Assembly: GCA_964397755.1 (NCBI GenBank)
Contig: CAYNJY010000002.1
Span: forward strand, 1 to 64,000
Length of the DNA: 64,000 nt
Direction of reading: 5' to 3'
Source: CAYNJY01 sp964397755
GTDB lineage: Bacteria; Patescibacteriota; Microgenomatia; UBA10105; UBA927
Part shown: positions 31,272 to 40,046 of the stretch, piece after piece
How positions within the stretch are numbered: position 1 is the stretch's first letter
Layout of the letters: each line of letters starts with the position of its first letter
Notes under the pieces: generated by a model
Told to the model about the DNA's origin: nothing
Databases searched by the model: none
The model's input: only the letters and a program-made list of their open reading frames with translations
Made by a program: the position numbers and the translations under genes

Positions 31272-32408
31272 ATGACGATCGTCGTTCCCCCGTTGCAAAA
31301 TTCTCCGGATAGTAAACAATCGCCACTTCGTCCCCGAGGAACCGAGGTGATGTTGCCACATGGAGGACTGCCGGAAATTTTTCCTCCATACCTTGCAGAC
31401 CTCATCGAGCGCACCGGCGGACCCGATGGACCAATCGGCAGACAATTTGTAGCCCGACCAAACCTCGAGAGTCGCTACTTTAAAGTGGGGATGAAAGATC
31501 CGCTCATGGAAGATTACCACGAGGTTGCCCCGGGACTGGTCTATAAATATAGAAGCAACAGTAAAGACAAAAAGAAAAAGGGAGACTTTCCGTATAACGG
31601 CCGAGCGCTCTGGACGATCACTCGCCACTGCGCCGCCTACTGCCGGTTCTGCACACGAGGCCGCGAAGTTGGGATTCCTCCAGGAAAAGAAGGTGGAAGT
31701 GCGGCGGCACTTGCCCATACCCCGCATCTTCTCATGGACCAGATTGAGGAGACTCTCACGTTTATTACCAATGAACCGGGGCTTAACGAAATTATTCTCT
31801 CTGGCGGAGATCCCATGACCGTGAATCCTAAAATACTTCAGTATGTCTTGGGGAAACTTGGAGAGCTCCAGCGGTTAGGGAAGTTGCGCATCATTCGCAT
31901 CGGCACACGCGTGCCGGTCCATAATCCGCTCCTTTTTCGTGACGAACACTACGAGGCAGCGAAACAAGTCAGGAACCTGCGGCTCATGGTCCACATCAAC
32001 CATCCGTTTGAACTCACGCCGCAAACGCGAGGGGTGCTTGAAAGATTCCGTAGGGAAGTCGGGGCGGTTGTCATGAGCCAGTCAGTGCTCCTCAAGGGCG
32101 TTAACGACAGCGCCGAGACGCTGTATACACTCTTTTCCGAGCTCGCTTCCGAAGGAATCATCCCTTACTACGTTTTCCAAAACGATCCGGTCTATTGGGC
32201 GAAGCACTTCACGGTTCCTATAAAACGAGCGATTAAAATCTGGCAGAAACTCCGGCCGAGATTATCTGGGGTGGCGGCCACCGCGCGTTTCGTCATCGAC
32301 GTCCCCCAAGGTTACGGCAAAGTTCCGTTGCCAGAGGGCGCTGCCTGGAATATTGATTACAACAAAGGCTATCACGACTTCAAAGGAAAACGCTTTTCGC
32401 TTGAATAA
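31272..32408 (+). CDS. kamA: Lysine 2,3-aminomutase family radical SAM enzyme
   Basis: A 378-residue radical SAM protein. The [4Fe-4S] ligands are C120, C124 and C127 (CAAYCRFC); SGGDPMTV follows. The PLP lysine is probably the one in DVPQGYGKVPL. Such enzymes move an amino group from the alpha to the beta carbon of lysine, glutamate or related residues; EpmB relatives act on lysine for EF-P modification. The exact substrate is open. ATG at 31272 is preferred over the TTG at 31257. Confidence 0.88.
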   Translation: MTIVVPPLQNSPDSKQSPLRPRGTEVMLPHGGLPEIFPPYLADLIERTGGPDGPIGRQFVARPNLESRYFKVGMKDPLMEDYHEVAPGLVYKYRSNSKDKKKKGDFPYNGRALWTITRHCAAYCRFCTRGREVGIPPGKEGGSAAALAHTPHLLMDQIEETLTFITNEPGLNEIILSGGDPMTVNPKILQYVLGKLGELQRLGKLRIIRIGTRVPVHNPLLFRDEHYEAAKQVRNLRLMVHINHPFELTPQTRGVLERFRREVGAVVMSQSVLLKGVNDSAETLYTLFSELASEGIIPYYVFQNDPVYWAKHFTVPIKRAIKIWQKLRPRLSGVAATARFVIDVPQGYGKVPLPEGAAWNIDYNKGYHDFKGKRFSLE

Positions 32409-32431
32409 GGTAGCGGTGTATAATTATCAGC

Positions 32432-33646
32432 GTGAGGCGACTTGCCTTTCTATCCTTCCATACGTGTCCATTGGCCCGGTTAGGAACTTACGATGCAGGC
32501 GGACTGAATGTGTACGTCCACCGGCTGGCGTGCGCGCTCTACGACCGCGGCTGGCAGGTTGATATTTTTACCAGAGCGCATCCAGGATGCCGGCAGGTCA
32601 TTCAGCACGAACGCGGGGTGCGCATCATCCACTTGCCGGTTGCCGCCAGTGTACCAAAGGGAAAATTGCTTCCGTACACGGGTGCGTTTGCCCGTTCGAT
32701 CGTTAGGTATACCAAGAAAGAGGAAGGCGCCTATGACTTGATCCATAGTCATTATTACCTCTCAGCCAAGGCTGGCCTTGAGGTTGCCAAACGCCTCAGT
32801 GTTCCACACGTTGTCACCTTCCATACACTGGGGAAACTCAAACAGCTCGTTGGCGAAAAAGTTGAAGCGGCTAGAATCGCGGTTGAAAAACGGCTGATGA
32901 GCGAGGCAACGGGTGTTATCGCTTCGACTCCGCTTGAGGAGCGGGAGCTCGTATATGGCTACGGAGGGGAGAAGAAAAAAATTTGGGTAGCGCCGCCGGG
33001 TGTGGACGAAATCCTTTTCCGGCCACGACCGAGGGAAAAAGCCAAGCGCCGACTCCGCCTCGGAGAGAAGAAAATCATTCTTTTCGTAGGTCGGATTGAT
33101 ACGATTAAAGGAATCTCAACCCTTCTTGAGGCGGTGGCACTCCTCCACAACAGGAAGTCAGTCGAACACGGAACAGCCAAAGTGTTGTTGGTAGGCGGGG
33201 ATACTGCCAGTCGAAAGTTCTGGGAAACGGATGAGGTTAAAAGGATTCAGAAAATCATCAAAGCCAAGGACCTGGGGTGTTGCGTCTCTTTCCTGGGAGC
33301 CAAACCGCACAGTGAGCTCCCTTGGTATTACAGTGCGGCCAACGTCGTTGTCCTTCCGTCTCTTTATGAAACATTTGGTTTGGTGGTACTTGAGGCCATG
33401 GCCTGTGGCGCGGCAGTCGTCGCCTCGCGCGTTGGGGGGCTTCCTTATCTTGTTGAGGATAGAAAAACAGGGCTTCTGTTTCGGAGTCAAAATGCCGCAG
33501 ACCTTGCCCAAAAGATCTCGTACCTCCTCTCCCACGAAGAAGTTGTGAGGAAACTCGCTGCGGCGGCAACCGCGTTTGCCCGCCGACAAACCTGGCACAA
33601 TCAAGCCAAGAAAATTTCTGATATCTACCGAAGGATTTTTAGATGA
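32432..33646 (+). CDS. GT4-family glycosyltransferase
   Basis: A 404-residue GT-B enzyme of the MshA/sucrose-phosphate-synthase-like branch. GTYDAGGLNVYVHRLA is the N-terminal acceptor loop. YETFGLVVLEAMACGAAVVASRVGGLP is the nucleotide-sugar EX7E region. It transfers a sugar from a nucleotide donor, with unknown acceptor. TATAAT at 32419-32424 is 7 bases before the GTG start, a clear leaderless layout. Confidence 0.9.
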   Translation: MRRLAFLSFHTCPLARLGTYDAGGLNVYVHRLACALYDRGWQVDIFTRAHPGCRQVIQHERGVRIIHLPVAASVPKGKLLPYTGAFARSIVRYTKKEEGAYDLIHSHYYLSAKAGLEVAKRLSVPHVVTFHTLGKLKQLVGEKVEAARIAVEKRLMSEATGVIASTPLEERELVYGYGGEKKKIWVAPPGVDEILFRPRPREKAKRRLRLGEKKIILFVGRIDTIKGISTLLEAVALLHNRKSVEHGTAKVLLVGGDTASRKFWETDEVKRIQKIIKAKDLGCCVSFLGAKPHSELPWYYSAANVVVLPSLYETFGLVVLEAMACGAAVVASRVGGLPYLVEDRKTGLLFRSQNAADLAQKISYLLSHEEVVRKLAAAATAFARRQTWHNQAKKISDIYRRIFR

Positions 33647-33715
33647 GAGAGAAGCTCGTCTATCAGTAAAACTCATTGTTGCGTCTAACATTGGGAGAGG
33701 CTACAATGACAAATC

Positions 33716-34453
33716 ATGACCGGGGAGAGAAAGATTGCGCCAGTTACGACGCAAGGAATCCTCGTAACGCTTCTTATCGTCGCTTCGTTTCTGTTAGGGT
33801 CGCTTTTTACCAAGGTGAAGTACCTGGAGCGCGGGGCGACTGTGGCAAGCACCGCCGGCAGTCAGCAACAGCAGCCAGCAGCCGTTAAGCGCAAGTACAA
33901 TTCATTTGACGACGCTCTGAAAGCCTTGGCAAAGGAAGCCAAGGTTAATGAGAAAAAGTTCCTCGAGTGCGTGAGCAGTGACGCTAAGAAGTCTGTTGTT
34001 GATGCCGATACAAGCCAAGGAAATAGCGTTGGAGTGAGTGGAACGCCGGCATTTTTCACCAACGGGAGACTCTTGGCCGGCGCCTATCCTCTTGAGGAAT
34101 TTAAAAAACTTATCGACGAAGAGCTTGCCGGGAAAGCCGATCCTTCCGTCACACGGGTCAAGATTGATCTGGGGAACGCATCGACGAGGGGGGCATCCGG
34201 CGCACCAATTACGTTTGTCGAGTTTTCCGACTTTGAGTGCCCCTTTTGCGCCCGGGCCTACCCGACGGTCAAGCAGGTCCTTGATGCGTACAAAGGAAAA
34301 ATTCTTTTCGTCTACAAACACTTTCCGCTCACCAGTATCCACCCGCGGGCGCAAAAGATGGCGGAAGCGTCCGAATGTGCCCGTGATCAAGGGAAGTTTT
34401 GGGAGTTCCACGACGCGGTGTTTGAGAACCAGGGAGATTGGGCGGGACTATAG
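33716..34453 (+). CDS. Membrane-anchored DsbA-like thioredoxin with permuted halves
   Basis: A 245-residue protein with an anchor (13-31) and an extracytoplasmic part. Residues 60-140 match the usual C-terminal half of a DsbA/Thioredoxin_4 domain, with the cis-Pro loop VSGTPAFF (P111) and GAYPLEEFKKLIDEEL. Residues 148-245 match the N-terminal half: FVEFSDFECPFC (C175, C178), YKHFPLTSIHPRAQKMAEASECA. Each element occurs once, in swapped order, and the protein stops at DWAGL where a normal domain would continue. This suggests a circular permutation. Disulfide chemistry is expected. TACAAT at 33702-33707 lies 8 bases before the ATG. Confidence 0.8.
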   Translation: MTGERKIAPVTTQGILVTLLIVASFLLGSLFTKVKYLERGATVASTAGSQQQQPAAVKRKYNSFDDALKALAKEAKVNEKKFLECVSSDAKKSVVDADTSQGNSVGVSGTPAFFTNGRLLAGAYPLEEFKKLIDEELAGKADPSVTRVKIDLGNASTRGASGAPITFVEFSDFECPFCARAYPTVKQVLDAYKGKILFVYKHFPLTSIHPRAQKMAEASECARDQGKFWEFHDAVFENQGDWAGL

Positions 34454-34459
34454 AGACAA

Positions 34460-34484
34460 TAAGACAGGAAGACAGGAAGAGGGG
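34460..34484 (+). repeat. Octamer tandem repeat after the DsbA-like gene
   Basis: AAGACAGG AAGACAGG AAGAGGGG follow the stop codon directly. The period is eight, like the array in the ligase gene. Confidence 0.8.
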
Positions 34485-34511
34485 AGAGCTCGTCAGAAGA
34501 GCTCTTTTTGT
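34485..34511 (+). terminator. Intrinsic terminator of the DsbA-like gene
   Basis: AGAGCTC (34485-34491) pairs with GAGCTCT (34499-34505) around a 7-base loop and is followed by a T-rich tail. It overlaps the stop codon of ruvB on the other strand. Confidence 0.75.
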
Positions 34512-35536
34512 TTGGACGGAACTTTATAGGTTTTCCCGAGGTGTTTGAAGGCGGATTCGGTCGCAACGCGCCCGCGCGGGGTCCTTTTGAGGAAACCTAT
34601 CTGTAAAAGATACGGCTCGAGCACCTCCTCCACGGTACCAATATCCTCTGAAAGCGCTGCGGTGAGCGTTTCAATGCCGACAGGATCACCATTGAACTTA
34701 TCAATGAGGGTCAGTAGCAGTCGGCGATCAGAACTGTCGAGACCCCTGCTGTCAACCTCAAGGAGCGAGAGCGATCTCTCAAGTATAGACTGGGTAATAC
34801 GTCCATCACCTTCCACTTGGGCAACATCACGTACCCTTTTCAAGAGTCGGAGCGCGATGCGCGGTGTGCCCCGGCTGCGACATGCCAGCTCAGCACGGGT
34901 TGTTCGGTCGATCGCGACGCCCAGTTTTTTCGCTGCGCGGGTAAGAATTTCTTCAATTTCGGACGGTTGATAGAATGAGAGTCGAGTAACGACGCCGAAT
35001 CGGTCACGCATGGGAGACGATAAAAGTCCAATCCGGGTCGTCGCACCGATAATCGTGAACTGCGGCAGATCGAGCCTCAACGTTCGTGCGGATGGTCCTT
35101 TGCCGATGACGATATCTAAGGCGTAGTCTTCCATTGCAGGGTAGAGCGTCTCCTCGACGACTTTATTGAGCCGGTGAATTTCATCGATAAAGAGTACGTC
35201 TTTCGGCTCAAGATTGGTGAGTATCGCCGCGAGGTCTCCTGCCCGTTCTATTGCAGGGCCTGAGGTAACGCGGATATTCACCCCGAGCTCTTTGGCGATG
35301 AGGTGGGCGAGAGTTGTCTTTCCAAGACCCGGAGGGCCATAGAGGAGGATATGTTCAAGCGCCTCCTTCCGTTTCTGGGTGGCCTTCATGGCAATCGCAA
35401 GTGTTTTCTTGACAGACTCCTGTCCGGCAAACTCAGACCAACTCACGGCCCTCAGTGATCGAATAAGCGTTTCTTCCTCGACCGGGGTAGCATCAGGCAG
35501 GGGACTGCCTAGAGAGTGTTTTTTTACTTGTGTCAT
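34493..35536 (-). CDS. ruvB: Holliday junction helicase motor RuvB
   Basis: A 347-residue AAA+ ATPase. Walker A is GPPGLGKTTLAH, Walker B FIDEIHRLN, and the sensor region GATTRIGLLSSPMRDRFG is diagnostic for RuvB. The winged-helix C-terminus ends with PRGRVATESAFKHLG. RuvB hexamers drive branch migration with RuvA. It is the last gene of a ruvC-ruvA-ruvB operon, three bases after ruvA. Confidence 0.97.
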   Translation of the reverse strand: MTQVKKHSLGSPLPDATPVEEETLIRSLRAVSWSEFAGQESVKKTLAIAMKATQKRKEALEHILLYGPPGLGKTTLAHLIAKELGVNIRVTSGPAIERAGDLAAILTNLEPKDVLFIDEIHRLNKVVEETLYPAMEDYALDIVIGKGPSARTLRLDLPQFTIIGATTRIGLLSSPMRDRFGVVTRLSFYQPSEIEEILTRAAKKLGVAIDRTTRAELACRSRGTPRIALRLLKRVRDVAQVEGDGRITQSILERSLSLLEVDSRGLDSSDRRLLLTLIDKFNGDPVGIETLTAALSEDIGTVEEVLEPYLLQIGFLKRTPRGRVATESAFKHLGKTYKVPSKQKELF

Positions 35537-35539
35537 AGG

Positions 35540-36109
35540 TTACTTCGCAAGCAGCGTCAGGGCGCGGCGTATTTTTTGCTCCACTGTGACTTCTTGGGAC
35601 GTTAACTTCTTTATAGCACCTAAAGCTTCGTGACGGGCAAAACCCATTGAGAGGAGCGCCTCAAGGAGTTCTCGGGTTTCGCTTGTACTATCCTCAGTAA
35701 GATCAAGGTCGGAAATGCCCCCGAGCTTACTTCGTAGCTCAATAATAATTTTCTGCGCGTTCTTTTTTCCGAGGCGCGGAATCGATAGAAAAAAGTCCGA
35801 ATCGCCTGCTGTAACTGCTCGCTCAACTGCATCCACACCACGATCGACGACCGTGAGCGACGTTTTTGGTCCGATTCCGGAAACAGTTAAGAGAAGCTCA
35901 AACAAGGAAAGCTCTCTCGTACTTTGAAAACCAAATAAGAGGAGTGCATCTTCCCTGACATGCGTGTGGGTATACACGGTCAGTATTGAGCCGTCCCGCA
36001 GGGAACCTCTCAATTTCTCTGGAACATAGACTGCATAGCCAACGCCGCCAACTTTAATAATAATTGGGTTCTTGGTCGCTACGATCTGTCCTTCAAGGAG
36101 CGCAATCAT
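35540..36109 (-). CDS. ruvA: Holliday junction-binding protein RuvA
   Basis: A 189-residue RuvA. It has the N-terminal OB fold (MIALLEGQIVATKNPIIIKVGGVGYAVYVP), paired helix-hairpin-helix motifs (LLTVSGIGPKTSLTVV and IPRLGKKNAQKIIIELRSKL) and the C-terminal domain (EALLSMGFARHEALGAI) that touches RuvB. Its start overlaps the ruvC stop by four bases. Confidence 0.96.
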   Translation of the reverse strand: MIALLEGQIVATKNPIIIKVGGVGYAVYVPEKLRGSLRDGSILTVYTHTHVREDALLLFGFQSTRELSLFELLLTVSGIGPKTSLTVVDRGVDAVERAVTAGDSDFFLSIPRLGKKNAQKIIIELRSKLGGISDLDLTEDSTSETRELLEALLSMGFARHEALGAIKKLTSQEVTVEQKIRRALTLLAK

Positions 36110-36594
36110 ATACGTTTTGCCTTCATCTTGTATGAGAAAGCGTGAGTAAGGGCGATGGCAATCGCGTCAGTTACATCGTCTGGCTTGGGCACCGTTTTTA
36201 AGTGGAGTGTTCGCATAACCATACGCTGTACCTGCGTCTTGTCAGCGCTTCCGCTTCCGGCGACTGTTCGTTTCACGGTAAGTGGAGGATACGAAGCGAC
36301 AGGAACATTGCGCTTTGCTGCTGCAAGGAGTACGACCCCGCGGGCCTGGCCGACGGCGATTGCGGTTTTGGCATTAGCTGAAAAGTAGAGATCTTCGACA
36401 CTCATACAGTCTGATTGAGCACGCGTGAGAATTTTTGTAAGTTCCGCATAAATAACCTGGAGTCGATCGGGTAGAGGAGCATCTTTTGACGTTGTGATGA
36501 GACCACAGGAAAGGAGTTTCACCTTCGGCCCATCGACCGTAATCACTGCCCACCCGACGCGCGCTGTGCCCGGATCTACCCCTAAAATCCTCAC
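36106..36594 (-). CDS. ruvC: Holliday junction resolvase RuvC
   Basis: A 162-residue RNase H-fold endonuclease. The first Asp is D7 in GVDPGTARVGWAV, the Glu lies in SVEDLYFSANAKTA, and the last acids in KPDDVTDAIAIALTH. It cuts Holliday junctions brought by RuvAB. Translation starts at GTG 36594. TATAAA on the reverse strand (36602-36607) is 7 bases upstream, so the operon mRNA is probably leaderless. Confidence 0.95.
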   Translation of the reverse strand: MRILGVDPGTARVGWAVITVDGPKVKLLSCGLITTSKDAPLPDRLQVIYAELTKILTRAQSDCMSVEDLYFSANAKTAIAVGQARGVVLLAAAKRNVPVASYPPLTVKRTVAGSGSADKTQVQRMVMRTLHLKTVPKPDDVTDAIAIALTHAFSYKMKAKRI

Positions 36595-36657
36595 CGTACC
36601 ATTTATACCACCAGCAAGCGAAGTTTTCCAGCAACGTCGTGTTGTATAATACTACAT

Positions 36658-37035
36658 ATGCTGCTTCGGTATTTTTTTGTGCTCGCTGGTGCTACGCTCA
36701 CTATTGCAGGGGTTAGCTTGGTATGGCCCAAGCTGACGAGTCGTTCGAGGCCAGAGACACTAGGAAAAGTGCATGAGCTTGTTTTAAAAACAGAGCTGGG
36801 TCAAAAGGCGGCAGAGATTTTAGGCGTTGAGGACGAGTCAACAGTTGTGCCAATTAATGTTGCGTCCGCGGCAGCGCAGGTTGCGGTATCAGTTCTTAGT
36901 AGCGTACAGGAAAAGACACAGCAGGTGGTTGTAAGCCAGACGATTTCCGTGCTCGCCAAAAAGTACGAGGAGTTGCCGACAGAGCAGAAAAAACAGTTTG
37001 AAAATCTTATTTGCAAACCTCAGGAGCAAAAATGA
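36658..37035 (+). CDS. Hypothetical protein with one N-terminal membrane segment
   Basis: A 125-residue protein with one membrane segment (about 5-22) and a mainly helical soluble part. No family is recognised. TATAAT at 36645-36650 is 7 bases before the ATG. It ends in an ATGA overlap with the ZIP transporter gene, so the two are likely made together. Confidence 0.7.
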   Translation: MLLRYFFVLAGATLTIAGVSLVWPKLTSRSRPETLGKVHELVLKTELGQKAAEILGVEDESTVVPINVASAAAQVAVSVLSSVQEKTQQVVVSQTISVLAKKYEELPTEQKKQFENLICKPQEQK

Positions 37036-37781
37036 GTATTGTGTACGCGTTCATCTCGGTTTTTGTTGTCAGTCTGCTCTCTCTGTTGGGTGTGGTGCTC
37101 CTTTTTTTCGATCGACGTATGGTCAATCGCTTTATTACCTACGCCCTCGCCGTCTCCTCGGGTGTACTTCTGGGCAGTGTTTTTTTTAATTTGTTGCCGG
37201 AAAGCATCGAGCTTCTTCCTGATGGCGCATTCCAATGGGTGTTGATTGGTTTTGTGAGTTTCTTTGCGTTAGAAAAGATGCTTTCCTGGCATCACCACAT
37301 TGAAGGGGATCATCATGGCAAGGGAGAGAAACCAGTCGCGTATCTCACGCTTATTGGCGATGGGGTACATAACTTTACTGACGGCGCGCTCATTGCCGGT
37401 GCATTCCTCACGTCCCTCCCTGTCGGAATAACTACCACGCTTGCGGTGATTGCTCACGAGATTCCGCATGAGCTGAGTGACTTTCTGATTCTCCTCCATG
37501 GGGGGTTTACGAGACGAAAAGCGCTATTATTTAACTTTATCTCGGCGACTACAGCGATAGTGGGCACGCTCACCGTATTTGTGCTCGCGGGTAAGTTTCG
37601 TGGTATCGAAAGATTTCTGGTGCCATACGCCGCGGGGAATTTTATATATATTGCCGCAAGCGATCTGATTCCTGAGCTTCTTAAGAAGCGAAAGCCCCAT
37701 ACGTCGTTTTTTCAGCTTGTTTCACTTGCAGTCGGTATCGCGCTCGTGCAATGGACACAGTTGCTCTTCGCGCACGTGTGA
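37032..37781 (+). CDS. ZIP-family metal transporter
   Basis: A 249-residue polytopic membrane protein. A His-rich loop (HHIEGDHHGKG) lies between segments 3 and 4. GDGVHNFTDGALIAGAF and AVIAHEIPHELSDFLIL hold the metal-binding His and Glu residues of ZIP helices 4 and 5. It would bring zinc or a similar divalent metal into the cytoplasm. The ATG at 37032 overlaps the upstream stop and has AGGAG; the frame runs back to 37011 only through a TTG. Confidence 0.9.
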   Translation: MSIVYAFISVFVVSLLSLLGVVLLFFDRRMVNRFITYALAVSSGVLLGSVFFNLLPESIELLPDGAFQWVLIGFVSFFALEKMLSWHHHIEGDHHGKGEKPVAYLTLIGDGVHNFTDGALIAGAFLTSLPVGITTTLAVIAHEIPHELSDFLILLHGGFTRRKALLFNFISATTAIVGTLTVFVLAGKFRGIERFLVPYAAGNFIYIAASDLIPELLKKRKPHTSFFQLVSLAVGIALVQWTQLLFAHV

Positions 37782-37815
37782 TAACGTAGTTTGTCTTCGT
37801 GATACAATACTCTCC

Positions 37816-38826
37816 ATGAATGAAGGGCTGAAAAGACGAGCACGCGAGCTCCTCTCTGCGCTCGACCTTATGAGCAAGCGAAAGGCAATTCGCGAGGTAG
37901 AGGAGCGAACAACCCATCCAGAATTTTGGAACGATAGAGAATCAGCGACGAAGACAATGAGGAAGTTGGCAACCCTTCAAAGGGAACTGGAAGAAGGGGA
38001 AATGCTGGAGTCTTTGCTCGTCGAAGGTGAAGAGAAGGAGCTTTCGCGTCTTACTGAGAAGCTTGAATTCGCCCTCTATTTATCACAACCGTACGATCAG
38101 CGCGATGCAATTCTTGCGATACACGCCGGTCAAGGAGGAACGGAAGCCATGGATTGGACGGCAGTGCTCTACCGCATGTACAGCCGTTTTATCGAGCGTA
38201 AAGGCTGGCAAATGGAGGAGATTGACTTTACGCCCGGGGACGAAGCAGGAGTTAAGTCGGTCACCGTCTCGGTAACCGGACGCTACGCGTTTGGATTTCT
38301 CAAAGCAGAAGCCGGGGTACACCGGCTTGTTCGCCAGTCGCCGTTTAATGCAGATAAGCTTCGGCAGACGTCGTTTGCTATGGTCGAGGTCTGGCCGGAT
38401 ATTGAGAACGAAGCATTCGTAGAAGTTAAGGAAGACGACCTAGAGTGGGACTTTTTTAGAAGTAGCGGCAAAGGAGGTCAGAATGTGAATAAAGTATCAA
38501 CGGCGGTCCGGCTCCGACACAAGCCGACGGGCATCGTCGTAACGAGCCAATCTCAGCGGTATCAAGCGCAAAATAGAGACTACGCGCTGAAAGTGCTGCG
38601 AGCAAAACTCTGGATGATAGCGCAGGAGGAAACTCGTCAGGAAAAGCTGAGTTTGAAAGGCGCCTACAAAACCCCGGGGTGGGGCAACCAGATTCGCTCC
38701 TACGTTCTTCACCCCTACCATATGGTGAAGGATTTGCGCACTCAGTACGAGACAGCTGACACCCAGCGCGTCTTGGACGGAGACATAGAAGACTTTATGG
38801 TTGCGTACTTGAAAAAAGACTCGTAA
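37816..38826 (+). CDS. prfB: Peptide chain release factor 2
   Basis: A 336-residue class I release factor. The tripeptide SPF (RQSPFNADKLRQTSFAMVEVWP) marks RF2, which reads UAA and UGA. GGQ occurs in SSGKGGQNVNKV. There is no sign of the programmed frameshift found in many prfB genes: the frame is continuous from ATG 37816. TGATACAAT (ending 37808) lies 7 bases before the ATG. RF2 implies UGA is a normal stop here. Confidence 0.96.
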   Translation: MNEGLKRRARELLSALDLMSKRKAIREVEERTTHPEFWNDRESATKTMRKLATLQRELEEGEMLESLLVEGEEKELSRLTEKLEFALYLSQPYDQRDAILAIHAGQGGTEAMDWTAVLYRMYSRFIERKGWQMEEIDFTPGDEAGVKSVTVSVTGRYAFGFLKAEAGVHRLVRQSPFNADKLRQTSFAMVEVWPDIENEAFVEVKEDDLEWDFFRSSGKGGQNVNKVSTAVRLRHKPTGIVVTSQSQRYQAQNRDYALKVLRAKLWMIAQEETRQEKLSLKGAYKTPGWGNQIRSYVLHPYHMVKDLRTQYETADTQRVLDGDIEDFMVAYLKKDS

Positions 38827-38847
38827 CGATCGATAATGGAGGGAAGT

Positions 38848-39318
38848 ATGGAAAAAAACCACACGGACGAGAACGACGACGTGGTATCAACAGGCCCGAA
38901 TCAGACGCCAATACCTGTACCCTCTTTTTTCACGCCGGAGCGCATTGTCCTCATGGTCTACGGACTTCTTATCGCCCTGGGTATCGGCACAGGGTATCTC
39001 CTTTCACGAAAGTCTGTTTCTGGCAGTCTCGGCGGTAAGCCGACGATGGTGAAGACGAGTACCGTCGCCGGAATCACCGATACAGAGACATTCAAAGACT
39101 GGGCTGTGGGGGTGATTGAGAAAGACGGAATGGGGAACGAGGGCACACACAAACTTATCCGTGAAGGTGGTCCGTCACAGACAGTATGCCTTATCTCTTC
39201 GGTACTTGATTTGGATGAATACCTAGGAAAGAAGGTAAAGGTGTGGGGAAAAACGGAAGCCGCGAAAACGTGTGCATGGCTCATGGACGTAGGAAAAATT
39301 GAACTAGGTGAGCAATGA
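38848..39318 (+). CDS. Hypothetical membrane-anchored protein upstream of ftsE
   Basis: From the ATG at 38848 (after GGAGGG) the protein is 156 residues. It has an acidic, Pro-rich N-terminus, one membrane segment (about 33-52) and an outer domain with the KVKVWGKTE segment seen in small OB-like folds. It overlaps ftsE (ATGA), so it may act with the FtsEX complex. No family is recognised. An ATG at 38836 in frame is possible but lies at the ribosome site. Confidence 0.65.
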   Translation: MEKNHTDENDDVVSTGPNQTPIPVPSFFTPERIVLMVYGLLIALGIGTGYLLSRKSVSGSLGGKPTMVKTSTVAGITDTETFKDWAVGVIEKDGMGNEGTHKLIREGGPSQTVCLISSVLDLDEYLGKKVKVWGKTEAAKTCAWLMDVGKIELGEQ

Positions 39319-40046
39319 TTGTCTTTAATCATGTTACGAAGCGCTACGCCGGGGAACACCCAGCCCTCACAGATTGCTCTGTTACCATCGACGGCGGGGA
39401 ATTTCTTTTTGTGATCGGGCCTTCGGGTGCCGGCAAAACGACATTCCTGCGACTCCTTATTCGAGATCTTGTTCCTACCAGCGGCACCATTGTTGTTGAC
39501 AACCAAGATATTGCGTCCATTGCGCCGCACGAACTGTTCCTCCTTCGCCGAAAAATCGGCACGGTCTTCCAGGATTTTAAACTCCTCATGGACCGGACCG
39601 TCTACGAAAACGTTGCGGTCGTTCCAGAGATTTTAGGTACATCATCGCGAGAGACCCTCCGAGACGTCATGGATGTTCTCGCGCTCGTCGGGCTTGCGGA
39701 TAAGCGCCACTATTTCCCGTTGCAGCTTTCAGCCGGAGAGATGCAGCGCACCGGTATTGCTCGCGCTATCGTCGGCGGGCCGAAAGTCGTCCTTGCCGAT
39801 GAGCCGACAGGCAACCTTGATCCACAGACATCATGGGAGATTATGCGGATACTCAAGGAAGTGAATGCGATGGGGACAACAGTAATTATGGCAACCCACA
39901 ATGCAGAGATTGTCAATCACCTAAGGGCTAGGACGTTAACGCTTTTGCACGGTCATCTTGTAGGAGATGAACAGAAAGGTCACTATCGCGTCGTCGGCAA
40001 GCGCACCCATAACGGCCGTGCGCCTAAGGTATCCCAACGGACATGA
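39315..40046 (+). CDS. ftsE: Cell-division ABC ATPase FtsE
   Basis: A 243-residue ABC ATPase. Walker A is GPSGAGKTTFLRLL, the signature reads LSAGEMQRTGIARA (usual LSGGEQQR), and Walker B is VVLADEPTGNLD. FtsE works with FtsX to activate cell-wall hydrolases at the division site. It overlaps ftsX by four bases and has a C-terminal extension of about 20 basic residues. Confidence 0.95.
   Translation: MIVFNHVTKRYAGEHPALTDCSVTIDGGEFLFVIGPSGAGKTTFLRLLIRDLVPTSGTIVVDNQDIASIAPHELFLLRRKIGTVFQDFKLLMDRTVYENVAVVPEILGTSSRETLRDVMDVLALVGLADKRHYFPLQLSAGEMQRTGIARAIVGGPKVVLADEPTGNLDPQTSWEIMRILKEVNAMGTTVIMATHNAEIVNHLRARTLTLLHGHLVGDEQKGHYRVVGKRTHNGRAPKVSQRT

Noticed and set aside
31145..31312. 55-codon frame with RRKK groups before kamA as a leader peptide
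   Set aside because: It runs over the likely promoter and into kamA, and no terminator or exclusive pairing follows. The Lys codons come from an A-rich duplication.
34453..34490. Frameshift that would restore a full DsbA C-terminus
   Set aside because: Neither other frame after the stop encodes DsbA-like residues, and only about 40 bases remain before ruvB.
37816..38000. Programmed frameshift in prfB
   Set aside because: The frame is continuous from the ATG at 37816, with no internal stop or slippery site before the conserved part.
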